NCBI RefSeq assembly: GCF_030503615.1
Contig: NZ_CP129963.1
Location: 2,542,001-2,606,000 of the forward strand
Reading direction: 5' to 3'
Length of the DNA stretch: 64,000 nt
Source: Sphingobacterium sp. BN32
GTDB lineage: Bacteria; Bacteroidota; Bacteroidia; Sphingobacteriales; Sphingobacteriaceae
The notes below the pieces were generated by a model, which saw only the letters and a list, made by a program, of their open reading frames with translations, was not told the origin of the DNA and ran no database searches. Below are positions 1 to 7,279 of the stretch, piece after piece. The translations under genes were made by a program, and so were the position numbers. Position 1 is the first letter of the stretch; each line of letters starts with the position of its first letter.

Positions 1-357
1 GATCTGCAAGAATTTCACAGGGTCTACTTCCGAATGGTTGTATTCGCTATGCTCGATACCTGTTCCGGCACTCATGACTTGGATATCGCCAGGTTTGATG
101 ACCGAACCATTGCCCATGCTATCGTTATGTGCAAGCTCGCCTTCTAATGGAATCGAGATAATTTCCATATTGCTATGTGGATGTCTTCCGAATCCCATCC
201 CACCAGATACATAGTCGTCGTTCAGTACGCGCAGTACTCCGAAGTTCATGCGCTCTGCGTCCATATATCCTCCAAAACTAAATGTATGTCTGGAGTGCAA
301 CCAACCGTGGTTTGCATCGCCTCTTGAATCTGCTTCGTGATAAATATACTTTGCCAT
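1..357 (-). CDS. Pirin family protein (3' end cut by window edge)
   Basis: The N-terminal 119 codons of a pirin-type cupin are visible; the C-terminal half lies beyond the left edge. The start is the ATG at 357-355. Pirin hallmarks include a metal-binding HPHSNMEI segment about residues 59-66, followed by a conserved HND and an EHSE motif about residues 102-105. Pirins are bicupin proteins with one Fe-binding cupin, and some have quercetin 2,3-dioxygenase activity in vitro. The physiological role in this organism cannot be read from the sequence. The gene is read leftwards and its upstream neighbour radC has the same orientation, 83 bp away. Confidence 0.88.
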   Translation of the reverse strand, partial: MAKYIYHEADSRGDANHGWLHSRHTFSFGGYMDAERMNFGVLRVLNDDYVSGGMGFGRHPHSNMEIISIPLEGELAHNDSMGNGSVIKPGDIQVMSAGTGIEHSEYNHSEVDPVKFLQI

Positions 358-440
358 AATTTGAATCCTTCTTATTTGATAACGCAAATTTGAACAAAAG
401 AGTTTGCTGGGGCATTGATGTAGGATAAGAATTTCAAAGG

Positions 441-1130
441 TTATAGTAATCCTTCATCGCGAAAGCTTAGGTAGGCACTGTCGGTGAAAATTAGATGGTC
501 ATGGACGCGGATATCGATCAACTCGGCAGCACGGACAATCTTTTGGGTAATCTTCATATCGGTATCACTGGCTTTCAGAGTGCCGGAAGGATGATTATGT
601 GCCAGAATAACGGAATGGGCTTTATTGAGCAGGGCGAAGCGAAAGATCGTTCGAATGTCAACCGGCGTAAAATCATTTCCGCCACGTCCTATCAACTGTG
701 TATCGACCACTTTGCATGCGGTATTGAGATAAATCGTCCAGAACTCTTCATGGGGTAAATCCTGCAGTTTTGAGCGGAAGAACTCGTAGACCAGCTTACT
801 GGAATTGAGGATAGGAATGTCGGTCTGTAGGGTTTCTTGTCGACGACGTCCCAGCTCCAAGGCCGCAATAATGCTGATTGCTTTCGCTTCACCTATACCC
901 TTGTATTGGCAGAGGTCGTGCACCTCGAGTTTGGAGAGTTGAAGAAGATTATGATTTACACTCGCCAGAAGCCGCTTACAAAGTTCGACGGCTGTTTCTG
1001 TTCGAGAGCCAGAGCCGATAACGATAGCTAACAGCTCGGCATCAGTTACTGCCCGACGGCCTCGTTCAAGTAGTTTTTCTCTCGGTCGATCGGCTTCTGC
1101 CCATTCGCGGATGACCATTTTTTGAACCAT
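441..1130 (-). CDS. radC: RadC family JAB/MPN-domain protein
   Basis: This 229-residue protein has the usual RadC layout: an N-terminal helix-hairpin-helix region (about residues 10-95, with GRRAVTDAELLAIVIGSGS) and a C-terminal JAB/MPN metalloprotease-like domain. The domain carries the zinc motif HNHPSG followed by the D of SDTD near residue 190. The RadC name is historical and a DNA-repair role is not well supported; the JAB fold suggests a zinc hydrolase acting on an unknown substrate. A second in-frame ATG at codon 5 is an alternative start. It stands alone on the minus strand, divergent from the cyclophilin gene. Confidence 0.9.
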   Translation of the reverse strand: MVQKMVIREWAEADRPREKLLERGRRAVTDAELLAIVIGSGSRTETAVELCKRLLASVNHNLLQLSKLEVHDLCQYKGIGEAKAISIIAALELGRRRQETLQTDIPILNSSKLVYEFFRSKLQDLPHEEFWTIYLNTACKVVDTQLIGRGGNDFTPVDIRTIFRFALLNKAHSVILAHNHPSGTLKASDTDMKITQKIVRAAELIDIRVHDHLIFTDSAYLSFRDEGLL

Positions 1131-1245
1131 GTGATATCTGTTTGATTAACAATCGATTCCTTATAAATATACGAATTCAATTAGACTTAAATACATTCAA
1201 TATCAACATCTTAAACGGATAACTTCCTATTTTAGCCTAAAACCT

Positions 1246-1253
1246 TATCTTTG
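1246..1253 (+). promoter_or_regulatory. TAnnTTTG promoter element for the cyclophilin-DUF5606 operon
   Basis: TATCTTTG is an exact match to the Bacteroidota housekeeping -7 consensus TAnnTTTG. It lies 27 bp before the ATG at 1281. No convincing -33 element is visible. Confidence 0.6.
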
Positions 1254-1280
1254 TAAATATTTTTCGAATGAATTGAACTT

Positions 1281-1739
1281 ATGAGTAAAGCAATTATCAA
1301 AACAGAAAAAGGTGATATGACTGTGCAATTTTACACAGAAGATGCACCGAATACAGTAGCGAACTTTATTAAATTGGCTAAATCAGGATATTACGATGGA
1401 TTAACGTTTCACCGCGTCATCAATGATTTCGTAATCCAAGGTGGTTGTCCGAATACACGCGAAGGTGCAACAGGAATGCCAGGTACTGGTGGTCCGGGTT
1501 ACAAAATTGACTGCGAATTAGACGGAAATAACCAATACCACGACCGCGGTGTATTATCTATGGCACATGCTGGTCGCAATACCGGTGGATCACAATTTTT
1601 TATCTGCCATAGCCGCAACAATACGGCACACTTAGACAGAAACCACACTTGTTTTGGTAAAGTAATCGAGAATGTAGATGTGGTAGACGATATCCGTCAA
1701 GGCGATCGTATCTTAGGTATTGAAGTTATTGAAGATTAA
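1281..1739 (+). CDS. Cyclophilin-type peptidyl-prolyl cis-trans isomerase
   Basis: A 152-residue single-domain cyclophilin, which catalyses cis-trans isomerisation of prolyl bonds. The family signatures FHRVI (active-site Arg, about residue 44), VIQGG and GSQFFIC (about residues 103-109) are present. There is no signal peptide, so it is cytoplasmic. The length is typical of small bacterial PpiB-like enzymes. A DUF5606 gene follows after 11 bp in the same direction and probably shares its transcript. Confidence 0.93.
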   Translation: MSKAIIKTEKGDMTVQFYTEDAPNTVANFIKLAKSGYYDGLTFHRVINDFVIQGGCPNTREGATGMPGTGGPGYKIDCELDGNNQYHDRGVLSMAHAGRNTGGSQFFICHSRNNTAHLDRNHTCFGKVIENVDVVDDIRQGDRILGIEVIED

Positions 1740-1750
1740 TAAAGAGAAAG

Positions 1751-2155
1751 ATGAATTTAAGAGGATTAGTTTCCGTAACTGGAAAACCAGGATTATTTAA
1801 GTTAATCGGACAGAATAAAGGTGGCTTCATTCTAGAAACTTTAGATAAAGCAAAGATTAAATCGGTAGTTAACTTGTCGACAACCAAGATGGCGACATTG
1901 GAAGACATCACTATTTATGGTGAAGATGATGAGATCCGTTTGATCGATGTTTTCGAAGCAATCAAAGCGAATGATGGAAATACACCTGATGCAAAAGCGG
2001 ATGGCGATACATTGAGAAACTTCTTTAGAGAGGTAGCTCCAGGTCATGACGAACAGAGAGTGTACTCTTCAGATATCAAAAAAGTGATTACTTGGTACCA
2101 TATCATCAAAGAATTGCCATTGTTTGAAGAAGAAGCACCTGCTCCTTTAGCATAA
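1751..2155 (+). CDS. DUF5606 family protein
   Basis: A 134-residue cytoplasmic protein that resembles the Bacteroidota-restricted DUF5606 family; the conserved N-terminus is MNLRGLVSVTGKPGLFKLIG. The N-terminal half looks like a small beta-rich domain and the C-terminal half is helical with an acidic, Ala/Pro-rich tail. No catalytic motif is evident and the function is unknown. It follows the cyclophilin gene by 11 bp, and a strong terminator lies about 20 bp after its stop, so it closes the two-gene operon. Confidence 0.8.
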   Translation: MNLRGLVSVTGKPGLFKLIGQNKGGFILETLDKAKIKSVVNLSTTKMATLEDITIYGEDDEIRLIDVFEAIKANDGNTPDAKADGDTLRNFFREVAPGHDEQRVYSSDIKKVITWYHIIKELPLFEEEAPAPLA

Positions 2156-2173
2156 GCAGTATAAGCATACACG

Positions 2174-2202
2174 AAAGCACCTCCGAGGAGGTGCTTTTTT
2201 TT
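2174..2202 (+). terminator. Intrinsic terminator after DUF5606 gene
   Basis: AGCACCTC/GAGGTGCT stem with a CGAG loop, directly followed by a run of T. Confidence 0.9.
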
Positions 2203-2323
2203 GCATGATCTGTTTTCGATCTAGCCGAGAACTTTCATCCTTGATAGGTTGGGGAGCAAAATTGAAAGATATGAGGGTAATTATGAGATAGAATTTAATT
2301 ATCCGCGTATTCTTATTAAATTG

Positions 2324-3460
2324 ATGTCAATTAGCACTAAACAAGAGGTAATGAGCGTATTTGAGAAGCTTTTCGAGAGCAACTATTCCGATGACAGTCC
2401 TATAGCAACAATTGCAGATTTTTGGAAATGGTTTGAACGCCATGCTGATTTATTCTACCGCGCGATTGACGAAGGAACTGATATTGAGAATAAATTCTTC
2501 AGTCCACTTGCCGACCAGCTCTATAAACTGCATGAACGCATCTTCTTTTTGGTGGGCATCAACAAAGAATCGAATATTGCTGAACTTACCTTTACGCCGG
2601 ATGCGATAATACGCAATATCGCCTTTGTGGAAGATTTGGTAAAGGAAGCTCCGCAGGTAGAGAAGTGGCAGTTTGTCGCTTTGAAGCAAGCTAGCGATGT
2701 GGAAGGCTTTGGTGTCAAGATGTTTGGACGAGACTTCAGTAACAAGAATATACAATTCTACCCGGTGGAACATCCTGAATTTCCGGATGAAATTGATATT
2801 ATGGCTGTCTATGACGACTACGATGAGAAAGATCACGATGACATCTTCAATGGCGTATGTATTTATTTAGACAACGCGCTTGGCGAGTTAAAGTCTATTA
2901 CCATGATCGACAATATGCGGGTAAGAGGGCCGGGCGATGATATCACCGAGCTGATACCTATAGAAAAGCTTGATGCCTACTTACTTTGGCGCGAAAAGGA
3001 ATTTGTAGAGCGTTACACCGACATTACCCATTATTCCAAAGATGATCACTATGGTTCTTACGAGGGAGAACTAGAAAATGGCATGCCTATCTTTGCAATC
3101 GTCAACCATACCCTCCTCAATTGGGACCACAAGGCTTCACATCCCTGGATCCTCGTAATCATGGTTCATTATGATGCCGATCCGGAAACAGGTCTGCCAA
3201 ACGATAAAATCTACAAACTGATGGAAGATCTGGAAGTGGAATTGATGGATCGTTTAAAGGATGTTGATGGTTACATCAATCTCATTCGAGAGACAGGAAA
3301 TGGGCTTCGCGAAATAAATTTCGCCTGTCGGGAATTCAGGAAACCTTCGCGCGTGATGGAAGAGATGACTATAAAATATGCAGAACATTTCCGTATAGAA
3401 TTCGATATCTACAAAGACAAATACTGGCGTAGCTTCGATAAGTTTAATGGCGAAATTTAA
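2324..3460 (+). CDS. DUF695-like protein of unknown function
   Basis: The frame is open from a TTG at 2249 (403 residues), but the first ATG is at 2324, giving 378 residues, and is preferred. The N-terminal third has a pattern I associate with a family of uncharacterised proteins: FWKWFERHADLFYRAI, then LADQLYKLHERIFFLVGI, then EKWQFVALK. The C-terminal about 110 residues resemble DUF695, with HPWILVIMVHYD, GNGLREINF and a final FDIYKDKYW. It is soluble, acidic, and has no signal peptide. It opens a co-directional block with GNAT and methyltransferase genes; the GNAT gene begins 20 bp after its stop. Function unknown. Confidence 0.7.
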   Translation: MSISTKQEVMSVFEKLFESNYSDDSPIATIADFWKWFERHADLFYRAIDEGTDIENKFFSPLADQLYKLHERIFFLVGINKESNIAELTFTPDAIIRNIAFVEDLVKEAPQVEKWQFVALKQASDVEGFGVKMFGRDFSNKNIQFYPVEHPEFPDEIDIMAVYDDYDEKDHDDIFNGVCIYLDNALGELKSITMIDNMRVRGPGDDITELIPIEKLDAYLLWREKEFVERYTDITHYSKDDHYGSYEGELENGMPIFAIVNHTLLNWDHKASHPWILVIMVHYDADPETGLPNDKIYKLMEDLEVELMDRLKDVDGYINLIRETGNGLREINFACREFRKPSRVMEEMTIKYAEHFRIEFDIYKDKYWRSFDKFNGEI

Positions 3461-3480
3461 TCTACATTAAAACATTAGAA

Positions 3481-3918
3481 ATGTTAATCAGACCCTATCA
3501 GCACACCGATCTTTCCGAAGTATTAGCTTTGTTAAGCACTAATATTCCTGCCTATTTCGCTCCTGAGGAATATGATGATTTGAAAACCTACTTATTCCAT
3601 GAAATCGAAGAATATTACGTGGTAGAACAAGGTGATTGTATTGTTGCCGCCGGTGGGATCAACTACAAGGAACAGGATGCTTACTTCAGTTGGGACTTTG
3701 TCGACGCCTCTATGCATGGGACTGGGATAGGGAAAAAGTTGCTGCAACACCGATTGGAAAGAATTAAAGAACAGGGTAACATACGAAGAATAATTGTCCG
3801 TACTTCTCAATTTGCTTATGGTTTTTATGAAAAGAACGGCTTCAAAATTAAGGAGCAGCACAAAGACTATTGGGCGCCGGGCATTGACATGATCTATATG
3901 GTCTATCAAGAACACTAA
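3481..3918 (+). CDS. GNAT family N-acetyltransferase
   Basis: A 145-residue single GNAT domain. The acetyl-CoA pyrophosphate-binding loop (motif A) is seen as HGTGIGKKLLQHRLE about residues 79-93, and the C-terminal motif B as FAYGFYEKNGFK about residues 111-122. It should transfer an acetyl group from acetyl-CoA to an amine; the substrate cannot be inferred. The next gene starts 8 bp after its stop, suggesting co-transcription. Confidence 0.88.
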   Translation: MLIRPYQHTDLSEVLALLSTNIPAYFAPEEYDDLKTYLFHEIEEYYVVEQGDCIVAAGGINYKEQDAYFSWDFVDASMHGTGIGKKLLQHRLERIKEQGNIRRIIVRTSQFAYGFYEKNGFKIKEQHKDYWAPGIDMIYMVYQEH

Positions 3919-3926
3919 TTAAATTT

Positions 3927-5141
3927 ATGGAAATCGACCTATCGAAATATCATCAGAAAAAGCGCATTATTGACTTAGTAAAAGCAAACACACTCGGCTG
4001 TCTGGCTGTGTTTCCGATTGCACTCGTTTACATCGTGCCTTACGTGCTGATCTGGTCGGATCAGCTTACGAAAGATTCGATAAAACAGACATTGAACAGC
4101 ATGGGATCTGGTACAGCGGTTTTAAACGGCATAGGCTTTTTCTTGATATTGATCGTTGGGATTGTCATTCATGAAGCGATACATGGATTGACCTGGAGCA
4201 TCTTTGCGAAAGGCGGGCATAAGGCCATGAAATATGGAATTCTGAAAAAGATGCTTACGCCCTATTGCCATTGTACCGAGCCATTAAAACTCAAACATTA
4301 TATGATTGGTGCGGCTATGCCGGGTTTACTCATGGGCGTTTTGCCGGCAATCGTCGCTATCGCAATCGGCAGCCCAACACTACTCATGCTTGCCATTATT
4401 TTCACACTCGTTGCTATTGGTGATGCGATGATCATCAACCTCGTCCGAAAGGAGGATCCGGAGAGTTTGGTACTGGATCATCCTAGTGAGGCTGGTTGTT
4501 ATATTCTGACAGAGAAGAAAGAATTAGAAGATAAATCTGAAACCTTCGATACCTGGAACAATATCGCCGACATCTATAAGAGCAAGTTCATGGATATGGA
4601 TATTTATAACAGCACTTATGATGAACTTTTAAAGCATCTCCCTAATAAGCAAGGTCGGATACTTGATGTAGGCTGTGGCCCCGGGAATATAGCGCGATAC
4701 TTGCTGAAATATTATCCATCCTTACAAATTGTTGGAATTGATATCGCAGAGAATATGTTGGAGATCGCAAGAAAGCATGTGCCTACGGGCGAGTTTTATT
4801 TATTGGATGCGCGTGCGATCAGCATCTTGAATGGTGAATTCGATGCTGTCATAGCAGGTTTCTGTATCCCCTACCTCAATGCATCCGAAACAGAACAATT
4901 TCTAGACGACGCTGCAGAAAAATTGAATAGCAAAGGCTTACTCTACCTATCTTTCGTGGAGGGTGATCCGGCAACACCGGAAGTCAAGAGCAACCCTTTG
5001 GGAAGTGTAAAATTTTACTTCCATCGCGAAAGAGAATTGCAGAAAGAATTAAAAATTAGAGGTTTCAAACTGTTCAAATCGACGATTATCCCCTACGATG
5101 CCAACGATAAACATACGGTGATGCTTTTTCAAAAGCATTAG
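3927..5141 (+). CDS. Membrane DUF3267-like metalloprotease fused to SAM methyltransferase
   Basis: A 404-residue two-domain protein. Residues 1 to about 190 are a membrane domain with four or five hydrophobic segments and an HEAIH zinc motif (residues 82-86) inside a transmembrane helix. This resembles DUF3267 putative zincins; GDAMII near residue 170 could supply a further ligand. From about residue 200 a class I SAM-dependent methyltransferase follows, with DVGCGPG at about 247-253, an acidic GIDIAENML motif II, and AVIAGFCIPYL as motif IV. No stop or frameshift separates the halves. The two activities in one chain are unusual and the substrate is unknown. A TPMT-like gene follows. Confidence 0.8.
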   Translation: MEIDLSKYHQKKRIIDLVKANTLGCLAVFPIALVYIVPYVLIWSDQLTKDSIKQTLNSMGSGTAVLNGIGFFLILIVGIVIHEAIHGLTWSIFAKGGHKAMKYGILKKMLTPYCHCTEPLKLKHYMIGAAMPGLLMGVLPAIVAIAIGSPTLLMLAIIFTLVAIGDAMIINLVRKEDPESLVLDHPSEAGCYILTEKKELEDKSETFDTWNNIADIYKSKFMDMDIYNSTYDELLKHLPNKQGRILDVGCGPGNIARYLLKYYPSLQIVGIDIAENMLEIARKHVPTGEFYLLDARAISILNGEFDAVIAGFCIPYLNASETEQFLDDAAEKLNSKGLLYLSFVEGDPATPEVKSNPLGSVKFYFHRERELQKELKIRGFKLFKSTIIPYDANDKHTVMLFQKH

Positions 5142-5227
5142 TAGCAGCATTTTTGTGTTCAAGAAATGACAGTAGGTCGATTTACTTCTCGCAAAATATT
5201 GATAATTTGGCATCAACATCAGTCACT

Positions 5228-5836
5228 ATGGAAGGGAATAAGGAATTAAGAGATCCACATGCTACTCAGTCTTTCTGGAATGCACGTTGGGAAAATCGAC
5301 AGACGGGTTGGGATATAGGTTATGCCTCGCCTGCACTCACGCAATATATTGATGGGCTAACCGATAAGGACATCGCTATCCTAATTCCAGGCTGTGGAAA
5401 TGCTTACGAGGCTTCCCATCTGATAGCTAAGGGATTTTCGAATATTACCCTAATCGACATTGCCCCAATCGCTGTGGCTAATGCGCAAGAAAAATTTAAA
5501 GACAATCCTGAGGTAAAGGTTATATTGGGGAATTTCTTCGAGCTTGATGAATCGTATGATCTGATCCTAGAGCAGACCTTCTTCTGCGCGATAGACCCTA
5601 GCTTGCGGCCGCAATACATACAGAAGATGGCATCGCTGCTAAAACCATCCGGACGATTAGTCGGGGTATTATTCAATATTGATTTTGAAAAAGAAGGACC
5701 TCCTTTTGGTGGGCATATCGCTGAATATCACCCTGCCTTTGCAGCTTATTTCGATATCCACAAAATGGAGGCTTGCTACAATAGTATTCAACCGCGGCAG
5801 GGTTCGGAATTATTTATAAATTTGATAAAAAAGTAG
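5228..5836 (+). CDS. TPMT-like SAM-dependent methyltransferase
   Basis: A 202-residue enzyme starting at the ATG at 5228; the frame is open upstream from a TTG at 5153, but the family motifs begin just after the ATG. It matches the thiopurine S-methyltransferase superfamily: FWNARWENRQTGWDIG near the N-terminus, LIPGCGNAYEA as the SAM glycine motif, and LEQTFFCAIDP downstream. Bacterial members methylate thiols, selenium, tellurium or halides; the substrate here is not determined. The preceding gene also ends in a methyltransferase domain, of a different subfamily. Confidence 0.85.
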   Translation: MEGNKELRDPHATQSFWNARWENRQTGWDIGYASPALTQYIDGLTDKDIAILIPGCGNAYEASHLIAKGFSNITLIDIAPIAVANAQEKFKDNPEVKVILGNFFELDESYDLILEQTFFCAIDPSLRPQYIQKMASLLKPSGRLVGVLFNIDFEKEGPPFGGHIAEYHPAFAAYFDIHKMEACYNSIQPRQGSELFINLIKK

Positions 5837-5886
5837 TTCTGCCCGACAAATAAAACTTTTTAGATAAGACGCTGTTTACTGTATAC

Positions 5887-6276
5887 ATGAAATCGTTGTT
5901 TCTCATAGGCCTACTCGTGCTCGCGATGTTTATTCCATCGCTCGGGCTAGCGTGTGAGGTTCCTCATGAAAAAGAGGAGACACAACATTGCGAACATCAA
6001 AGTAGTGAACATAAGCAAGCTGAAAAGCATACCTGTTGTCATGAGGATGCTGAGCACTCAAAGGAAAGCAGTAGTTCGACTGAGCGTCCGATGGGCTGTG
6101 CCGGCAAAGGGTTCTGTTGTTGTGCTACCCCCATGATTGGGCATTTGCAGCTTGGTAATTTCTTATTCGAATTCGAAATCCCATCCTATACATTGAATAT
6201 CCAAATCACAGAAATACAACAGTTTGTTGTTTCTAATGGATTCTCCAGTATTTTTATTCCTCCTAAAATAGGCTAA
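5887..6276 (+). CDS. Exported His/Cys-rich protein, probable metal binder
   Basis: A 129-residue protein with an N-terminal signal peptide (MKSLFLIGLLVLAMFIPSLG, cleavage near the LAC at about 22-23). A middle region is dense in His, Cys, Glu and Ser, with HxxE-type pairs and a GFCCC cluster about residues 76-80. The C-terminal 45 residues are hydrophobic and Cys-free. I do not recognise the family. Its position directly before an HMA-domain protein and a multicopper oxidase argues for copper binding in the periplasm or cell envelope. Confidence 0.7.
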   Translation: MKSLFLIGLLVLAMFIPSLGLACEVPHEKEETQHCEHQSSEHKQAEKHTCCHEDAEHSKESSSSTERPMGCAGKGFCCCATPMIGHLQLGNFLFEFEIPSYTLNIQITEIQQFVVSNGFSSIFIPPKIG

Positions 6277-6353
6277 TCAATCACACTTTTATTGGTTAAT
6301 TAATCTGCAAGCATAAATAATGCTTGTCAATTGTCTATTTAAAAATACTTGAA

Positions 6354-7238
6354 ATGAAAAATCTTAAGGCATTTTTAGCCTCTATCATCATTATATCTTC
6401 CCTATCTGTCAATGCACAGATTAAGAACGCAAAAACGAGCAGAGTTGAAATCAACGGCAACTGTGCAATGTGCAAGAAAACTATCGAAGCTGCGGCATAC
6501 GAGCCGAAGGTCTCCAAAGCTGAATGGGATGAAGATACCCATCAGGCTGTTCTCACCTACAATCCTGATAAAACTTCCGAAGAAGCCATTCTGAAAAGAA
6601 TTGCTCAAGCCGGATATGACAACCAAGCGTTCCGTGCGCCGGATGAAGTGTATGCAAAACTTCACGAATGTTGCTTGTACGAGCGCGACCATACGGTAGC
6701 CAAGGCTGACCATAGTGAACATCAGGCGATGGATCATAGTCAACATAAAGCTTCCGCTAAGGAACATGCCAATATGGATCACAGCCAGCAAGCTGGCAAA
6801 ATAAGTGCAAATGCGCAGTTAGCAGCTATTTTCGAGAACTATCTCGCAGTGAAGAACGCCTTGGTAGCAACTGACACGAAAGCAGCAGCGACCGCCGCAA
6901 AAGCATTAACCGCATCCGTTGGCAAGGTTGAAATGGGCAAGCTAGCACATGAGGAACATGAAGTGTGGATGAAAGTGATGAAGGGAATACAGACGGAAGC
7001 AACAGCAATTGAGAAGTCCAACGATATTGCGAAACAACGTAATAGCTTCATGGCATTATCCAATCATCTGTACCCCTTGGCTAAAGCATCAAAGGCTTCA
7101 ACGGCATTGTATTGGCAGTTCTGTCCGATGGCAAACAATAACAAGGGTGCCTATTGGCTAAGTGCAGAAGATGCCATCAAGAATCCTTATTTCGGATCTA
7201 AAATGATGAACTGTGGCGAAGTAAAAGAAAAAATCTAA
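6354..7238 (+). CDS. Periplasmic HMA-DUF3347 copper-binding protein
   Basis: A 294-residue exported protein beginning at the ATG at 6354; an upstream TTG at 6324 is less likely because the signal peptide follows the ATG directly. After the signal peptide (cleavage near VNAQ, residue 22) comes a heavy-metal-associated domain with the copper motif CAMC (residues 37-40). A His/Met-rich linker with repeated MDHSQ units follows (about residues 118-145), then a C-terminal DUF3347-like helical domain ending in a conserved FCPMANNNKGAYWLS segment. It likely carries Cu to or from the oxidase encoded 41 bp downstream. Confidence 0.85.
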   Translation: MKNLKAFLASIIIISSLSVNAQIKNAKTSRVEINGNCAMCKKTIEAAAYEPKVSKAEWDEDTHQAVLTYNPDKTSEEAILKRIAQAGYDNQAFRAPDEVYAKLHECCLYERDHTVAKADHSEHQAMDHSQHKASAKEHANMDHSQQAGKISANAQLAAIFENYLAVKNALVATDTKAAATAAKALTASVGKVEMGKLAHEEHEVWMKVMKGIQTEATAIEKSNDIAKQRNSFMALSNHLYPLAKASKASTALYWQFCPMANNNKGAYWLSAEDAIKNPYFGSKMMNCGEVKEKI

Positions 7239-7279
7239 AACTAAAGCACAGGTAATTTATTTTATTTCTAAGGATTTCT

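Noticed and set aside
441..1130. RadC as a marker of a mobile or defence island
   Set aside because: RadC-type genes do occur on plasmids and islands, but here it stands among housekeeping genes with no mobile genes nearby.
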